The notes beneath the pieces were generated by a model that was not told the DNA's origin, searched no databases, and saw only the letters and a list, made by a program, of their open reading frames with translations. DNA of 64,000 nt from Ancistrus triradiatus (taxonomy: Eukaryota > Chordata > Actinopteri > Siluriformes > Loricariidae): assembly GCA_025084515.1 (NCBI GenBank), contig JAJAGP010001656.1:107178-171177 (forward strand), written 5' to 3'. The translations under genes were made by a program, and so were the position numbers. Within the stretch, counting starts at the first letter, position 1. Each line of letters begins with the position of its first letter. Of the stretch, positions 58,799 through 64,000 are shown piece by piece.

Positions 58799-60433
58799 CA
58801 GGGTTCGGCAAAAAAGTATTAGTCAGTCCACTGATTGTGGCAAGTTCCTACTTAGAAAGGTGAGAGAGGTCTGGTAATTTCCCATCGTAGGTACACTTCA
58901 ACTATGAGAGACAAAATGAAAAAAAAAACCCAGGAAATCACATTGTAGGAATTTTTAAAGAATTCAATTGCAAATCATGGTGGAAAATAAGTATTTGGTC
59001 ACCCACAACAAGCCAGGATTTCTGGCCTCTCATCGCAGACCTGTAACTTCTTCTTTAAGAAGCTCTTCTGGTCCTCCACTCGTTAACCTGTATTAATGCC
59101 ACCATTTTTGACCTTGTTATCTGTATAAAAGACACCTGTCCACAGCCTCAAACAGTCAGAACTCCAAACTCAATCCATGCCATAGCCATAACCATAGCTG
59201 TCAAGGACACCAGGAAGAAAACTGTAGTCCCTGCAGCCCGGCTGGGAAAAAGTGACATCTCCAATAGGAACAGGTTGGTGTGAATAAACCAATTGTGGGG
59301 AGCAATTGTAAGACATACACGACCATTGATAATCTCCCTCAATCTGGGGTCCCCACGCAAGATCTCATCCCGTGGGGTCAAAATGATCATTGAGAACGTA
59401 GCAAAAATCCCAGAACTACACAGAGGGACCTTATGAATGGACCTGCATAGACGGTGGGATCAAAGTAACAAGGCTACCATCAGTAACACAACTCTACGCT
59501 GAGAGGGCACTCAGATCCTGCAAGTTGCCAGCGTGTCCCCCTGCTTAAAGCAAGTCACTGTCCAGGGCCCGTCTGAAGTTTGCCATAGAGAGCATATGAT
59601 GATCCAGAAGATGATTGGGAGAATATCATGTGGTCAGATTAAAAGCAAAATAGAACTTTTTTTGGTAAAAACTCAACTCGCCATGTTTTTTTGGAGGAAG
59701 AAGCAATTCTGATTTTGCGCCATACCTAAGCTTTGAAGCATGGGGGTGGAAACATCATGCTTTGGGCTGTTTTTTTTTCTGCAAAGGGGACATGGATGAC
59801 TGATCCGTGTTAAGGAAGAATGAACGGGGCCATGTATCGTGAGATTTTAAGCCAAAACAAAACCCTCCTTCCATCAGTGAGAGCATTGAAGATTGAACCG
59901 TGGGCTGAGTCTTCCAGCATGAAACACATGACCCCCCAAACAACACCGCTCGGAAACGAAGGAGCGGCTCCGTAAAAAGCATTTCAATGTCCCTGGAGTG
60001 GCCCTAGCCAGTCTCCAGACCTCAGCCCCAAATAGACATTTTGTGGAGGGAGTTGAAAGTCCGTGTTGCCCCAAAACATCACTGCTCTAGAGGAGATCTG
60101 CCTGTGAGGAATGGGCCAAAATACCAGCTACATTTTGGTGCCAACCTGGTGAAGACTTACAGGGAATGTTTTTGACCTCTGTCATTTGCCAAAAAAGATT
60201 ATGTTACAAAGTATTGAGTTGAACCAAATTTATGAACCAAATACTTCACCATACTTTACAATTAAATTCTTTGGAAAAGCCTACAATGTGATTTCTTTCT
60301 TGGATTTTTTTTCTCATTTTGTCTCTCATAGTTGAAGTGTACCTATGATGAAAATTACAGTCCACTCTCCTCTTTCTAAGTAGGAGAACTTACACAATCA
60401 GTGGCTGACTAAATACTTTTTTGCCCCACTGTA
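58799..60433 (+). mobile_element. Tc1-like transposon, family I, copy 4 (opposite orientation)
   Basis: The left end reads CAGGGTTCGGCAAAAAAGTA, altered from the family start. The right end ...TTTTTGCCCCACTG is exact, before TA at 60,432. The transposase leader and coding region read on the plus strand (ATGCCATAGCCATAACC near 59,178, GGGGGTGGAAACATCATGC near 59,743, AACCGTGGGCTGAGTCTTCC near 59,895). The frame is broken by very many single-base indels. Confidence 0.88.
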
Positions 60434-61980
60434 AGTGTACAATAAGTGTAAGTGTAGTTATTGCAGTTATAGAAGATATACATGAATAGGGATGCACAAA
60501 CAAAAAGATTTTATACAACAGATCTATTTTTTTTCCCTTTAAATTTATATTTAATTCATGGAAAATTCTGTAAGGACAGACGCATACAAAACTCTGAAAT
60601 GTACTATGGGATAATGAAATTATAGTACTAAATAAGTGAAACGACATGATTGCTCAACAACTAACCCTATAATAATACATTTTAATAACAATGTTTTTTT
60701 ATTAGGCAAACAGTATACAAGGAAATTGCATTAGCATATTAATATCACACTTAAAAATTTGAGGAGCTGTAACTTTCTTTGAACGCTGAACTTCAATACT
60801 TTAAAAGAACAAATCAAGCATGGTTTTTTTACACTGACACAATCTGAATATGACTGCTTTCACTTGAACTTCAATAGTGAGCGGCACTGAGAACAGTGAG
60901 TGATCTCAAGCATGAATCTTGGTAAAAAGGAGAGAACTACTGAAAGGTATTTCTCACAGGAAATGTAATGCAGCACTGGGACGAACTTTGGCAGTGTTTT
61001 TTAAACCAACCTATCTGCCAGTTTACTAGGTTTTACTGAGGTCATGCCTACCTTATCCTGGGCAGTAGTTAATTATTACGCTCATTATGAGCAGGGAAAT
61101 CATCTGCAGGACTAGAATATCTGAAATCTAGTGTACTATTTAGGGTAAACCAGGGGCACCATTATAGATTTTTGTAACCACTGCAGGTTCCAGGTTGAGT
61201 TCCAAACACTGATATATTTTTATTTTAGTATTAGTGAAAACTCAAACACGCATCTATTATTGAAATCCAAAATAGTTTGGATAAAATACATTTGGTTTCC
61301 AGATTCAAAAGCCCAAGCATTTTATGAGCAGTACTCTTCACCATTCTCTAAAGCCCCTATGGACCCATATAACAAGCCTGTATGGTGCAAGTGGTGCCCT
61401 TTCCTGTTTAACATTTGCTCCAGATGGAGCCAGGTCAGGACCATTGGGATCATTACTCCATGTTTGGATATTACCTGATAAGCAGTATCCACAAAATGTG
61501 TTCTTGAGTTCTTTATGAGGTTGCATAAAGTTATTGTGAAATAATCCCAAAGACACACCTAATTTGGGAGAACGTTTTATTCTGCTGTATATAAGCCATC
61601 TAAAATGTATAGAATATATAGTGCACCAGACTGTTTGGTGGCCGTTGGGCGTTTTGTCTCTTTGATTAGATCTTTGTCTATTTGATTAGATAACCAGGGG
61701 GCTGAAAAAGATCCCATGGTGGTTTATAATGATGCACTCATTTGAAGCCTTTGTTCAGATGACACAGGAGCAGTTTATGATTGGCAGTGCGTAGGAAGGG
61801 GTTTGGGATGAAACCTCTGTTTCCGTGGGGACAGGGCATCAGGTAATGAGACACGTCCGTTTTACGCGTCTGGATATTGTCACCTTAGAAAAGCTTTCTT
61901 TAGAAATGGATTATGAGTTTGTGGGATCGTATCAGGTACTGAAGGTGGGCGGGGAATCCTGGCCGTAAGAGAGCATTTGA
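60434..61980. other. Intergenic region upstream of the adrenergic receptor
   Basis: No repeat that I recognise and no coding exon. It may hold regulatory sequence for the receptor gene, but nothing specific is visible. Confidence 0.45.
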
Positions 61981-61991
61981 GTTCATGACAG

Positions 61992-61998
61992 TATAAAT
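61992..61998 (+). promoter_or_regulatory. TATA-like box upstream of the receptor gene
   Basis: TATAAAT lies 578 bases before the receptor ATG and about 120 bases before the CT tract. A start site just downstream would give a leader of roughly 540 bases. Weak evidence without transcript data. Confidence 0.35.
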
Positions 61999-62116
61999 GA
62001 ATAGCACGTGGAATAACTTTGTAGGTGCAGGCTATATGTAAAGATGTTTTAGAAACGCACTGTAACTGGTGACGCGCAATTGCGATTGGGGCAAAATTCT
62101 GAGCCACTATCTTTTT

Positions 62117-62121
<5 letters not shown>

Positions 62122-62180
<59 letters not shown>
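62122..62180. repeat. (CT)n tract in the receptor 5' region
   Basis: There are 59 uninterrupted bases of CT repeat. It lies in the probable promoter or leader of the receptor gene. Confidence 0.95.
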
Positions 62181-62183
<3 letters not shown>

Positions 62184-62358
62184 CACAAGAGAAGAGAAGA
62201 GCGCACATTCCAGCTCCATCCCACATTCGTTAAGCGAAAGCCGTGCGCAAAAGTAGACGCATTCCAGCCAAATACAGAGGTTTTTCTACTCGAGGGTTGA
62301 CAAAATTTTACTAAGAAGATCTTAAGTGTATAGGACTATTTCGCGGACTCGGTTTTTC

Positions 62359-62579
62359 ATGGACGAATTGCCCAGGAAAGACTGGACACGCTGGCAGGAT
62401 GGCTGACGAGCGCACAAGCGACAACGCAGAAGATGGAAACCATTCCAGTTCAGTTAATCAGAACAAAGCTTACGCCGTATGCTGGAATTAAACTCGTGAA
62501 TTACCCGACTGTTTCTTAAATGGAGCCTAAATACTTGGACAAGGGAAATGGTGAGCAAATATATTCAGCATGGATATAG
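62359..62579 (+). other. Upstream ATGs in the receptor leader
   Basis: Short upstream frames start at 62,359 (15 codons), 62,399 (30 codons) and 62,520 (19 codons, ending at 62,579, past the receptor ATG). A fourth ATG at 62,548, with a good context (G at -3 and +4), opens an 83-codon frame running to 62,799 over the receptor start. They could limit receptor translation if all are in the mRNA. Confidence 0.5.
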
Positions 62580-63793
62580 CGGAGGCGAGTTTTCCCGCGC
62601 TCAACTCCTCCGCGAACACAAGCGCGCCCAGCCTGGCGCCACCGCACTCTCGCTGCGCAGCCGCGCTAATCATCCTGGTGGTCACCATCATCATTCTGGT
62701 TACCATTGTGGGAAACGTGCTTGTGGTGGTGGCCGTGTTCACCAGTCGTGCCCTGCGTGCTCCTCAAAACCTGTTCCTGGTCTCTCTGGCATCAGCTGAC
62801 ATCCTGGTGGCCACCCTGGTCATCCCCTTCTCACTGGCCAATGAGGTGATGGGCTACTGGTTCTTTGGCAGCACGTGGTGTGCACTCTACCTGGCGCTGG
62901 ATGTGCTTTTCTGCACTTCATCTATAGCGCACCTGTGTGCCATCAGTCTGGACCGGTACTGGTCAGTGACAAGTGCTGTGAGCTACAACTTAAAGCGCAC
63001 ACCACGGCGTGTCAAGACCATGATCGCCGCAGTGTGGCTTATCTCTGCTGTCATCTCCTTCCCACCTCTTGTCATGACCAAACATAATGAGCTGGAGTGC
63101 CTGCTCAATAACGAAACCTGGTACATCCTGGCGTCGTGCGCAGCCTCTTTCTTTGCACCAGGCCTCATCATGATCTCTGTCTACTGCAAGATCTACAGGG
63201 TGGCCAAGCAGCGTGCTGCCACCGTATTTGTGGCGAAACCCAACATGACACGTCAACCCTCTCAGTCTGAGACAGGCTTTGTACGTAAGGGAAGGTCTGA
63301 GGCAACCAGTCGTAGTGACTTCGGCTCCAAAGAACAGCAACAAGGTGAGCTGGATGCCATCGATCTGGAGGAGAGCTGCACTCTCACCAGTGCGCACACG
63401 GCCAAGGGTGGGAGAGTGGAAGGTGCATGCCCGTGTGCTCGTGTCAAGCTGAATGGACGTATGCCAGAAGTGTGTGATGAGGAGCCAATCAATAATGCTA
63501 GACCGCACACATTGTCCAAAGCCAAACTGGCCCAGATGCGTGAGAAGCGTTTCACATTTGTGCTAGCTGTAGTCATGGGTGTCTTTGTGCTCTGCTGGTT
63601 TCCTTTTTTCTTTACGTACAGTCTCCATGCGGTGTGCAGGGAGAGCTGTACCATCCCAGATGCACTATTCAACCTCTTTTTCTGGATCGGCTACTGCAAT
63701 AGCTCAGTAAACCCCATCATTTACACAATTTTTAACCGGGACTTTCGGAGAGCGTTCAAAAAGATCATGTGCCACAGCTCAGTAAAAGCATGA
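62570..63793 (+). CDS. adra2d: Alpha-2 adrenergic receptor, fish alpha-2D type
   Basis: A single uninterrupted frame of 407 residues. The product is a plasma-membrane Gi/o-coupled receptor for noradrenaline and adrenaline. N-glycosylation sites lie at Asn12 and Asn16. Seven membrane segments start near residue 31. Landmarks: Asn49, Asp77, ligand-binding Asp111 in ALDVLFC, DRY at 128-130, Cys104-Cys177 disulphide pair, Ser189, Cys190 and Ser193 in the fifth segment, CWFP at 342-345, NPIIY at 381-385, and a palmitoylation-type Cys401. The third loop (about 211-325) has the VAKQRAATVFVAK and RQPSQSETGFVRK stretch and the IDLEES motif, which I associate with alpha-2D (fish adra2da/adra2db). Which duplicate it is I cannot say. 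The 62,570 ATG has A at -3 and G at +4. No intron, as usual for the family. Confidence 0.95.
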   Translation: MDIAEASFPALNSSANTSAPSLAPPHSRCAAALIILVVTIIILVTIVGNVLVVVAVFTSRALRAPQNLFLVSLASADILVATLVIPFSLANEVMGYWFFGSTWCALYLALDVLFCTSSIAHLCAISLDRYWSVTSAVSYNLKRTPRRVKTMIAAVWLISAVISFPPLVMTKHNELECLLNNETWYILASCAASFFAPGLIMISVYCKIYRVAKQRAATVFVAKPNMTRQPSQSETGFVRKGRSEATSRSDFGSKEQQQGELDAIDLEESCTLTSAHTAKGGRVEGACPCARVKLNGRMPEVCDEEPINNARPHTLSKAKLAQMREKRFTFVLAVVMGVFVLCWFPFFFTYSLHAVCRESCTIPDALFNLFFWIGYCNSSVNPIIYTIFNRDFRRAFKKIMCHSSVKA

Positions 63794-64000
63794 GTGTACT
63801 TGACTTTAATGTGTGCCGTTTACATGCTTAAACTTGGATGAAAGGATGTTGGTGTGTGGTTTGATGTGTAGATACACTAAATAGCAATGCGGTGATCCTA
63901 AATGTTTCCTTTTACAATTGCACTGTTGACATAAAAGGTCTGTTTTGTGTCCGTCAATATCACTCATGGTTAAGGCAGTCGGTTAGAGCAGCATGGTTAC
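63794..64000 (+). other. Receptor 3' untranslated sequence to the window end
   Basis: AT-rich sequence follows the TGA stop. No polyadenylation signal (AATAAA) is seen before the window ends, so the transcript probably continues. GGTTAAGGCAGTCGGTTAGA at the extreme end faintly resembles a tRNA A-box. Confidence 0.6.

Noticed and set aside
61260..61558. Frames on both strands upstream of the receptor (72-78 codons)
   Set aside because: Overlapping on opposite strands with no family features, splice support or start context.
63960..64000. Possible tRNA at the window end
   Set aside because: Only a weak A-box-like string is visible before the sequence stops.

Overview
The window is teleost nuclear DNA, most likely from an otophysan fish (the catfish/characin/carp group). 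The signs are vertebrate spliced-gene structure, many decayed Tc1/mariner elements of at least nine families, tRNA-derived SINEs whose tail ends in TAAATG-type repeats, RTE- and L2-type LINE remnants, and a repeat at 13.26-13.67 kb that I know from otophysan genomes. Order-level placement is inference.

Two protein-coding genes can be supported. (1) cnot6, minus strand, is the catalytic CCR4-type deadenylase of the CCR4-NOT complex. Its CpG-rich promoter lies near 34.9-35.1 kb, its 11 coding exons run from 30,815 down to 19,065, and a long 3'UTR extends toward about 16-17 kb. All five EEP-fold active-site residues are visible. Two exons (24,990-25,095 and 23,066-23,232) carry surplus bases that break the frame; removing 16 surplus bases gives a 557-codon protein, the usual length of the family. 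I suspect assembly indels, but a decaying paralogue cannot be excluded. (2) An intact single-exon alpha-2 adrenergic receptor of the fish alpha-2D type lies at 62,570-63,793, plus strand. It has a 59-bp CT tract and four upstream ATGs in its leader.

Layout: 0-6.6 kb, repeats with two family I Tc1 copies; 6.6-10.7 kb, no recognisable gene; 10.7-15.5 kb, stacked transposons plus an RTE tail; about 15.9-35.1 kb, cnot6, with transposons in its introns; 35.5-60.4 kb, a gene-free transposon graveyard with many nested insertions; 60.4-64 kb, the adrenergic receptor locus.

The transposons are non-functional as far as I can read. All transposase frames are broken, and the best one (41.1-42.0 kb) has also lost its third catalytic residue. 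The most informative structures are the nested insertions: a piggyBac-like MITE with exact TTAA duplication inside a Tc1, hAT-like MITEs with 8-bp duplications, a SINE inside a Tc1 inside a LINE, and a LINE and SINE that share one 3' tail. I found no CRISPR array, operon, phage or other novel multi-gene system.
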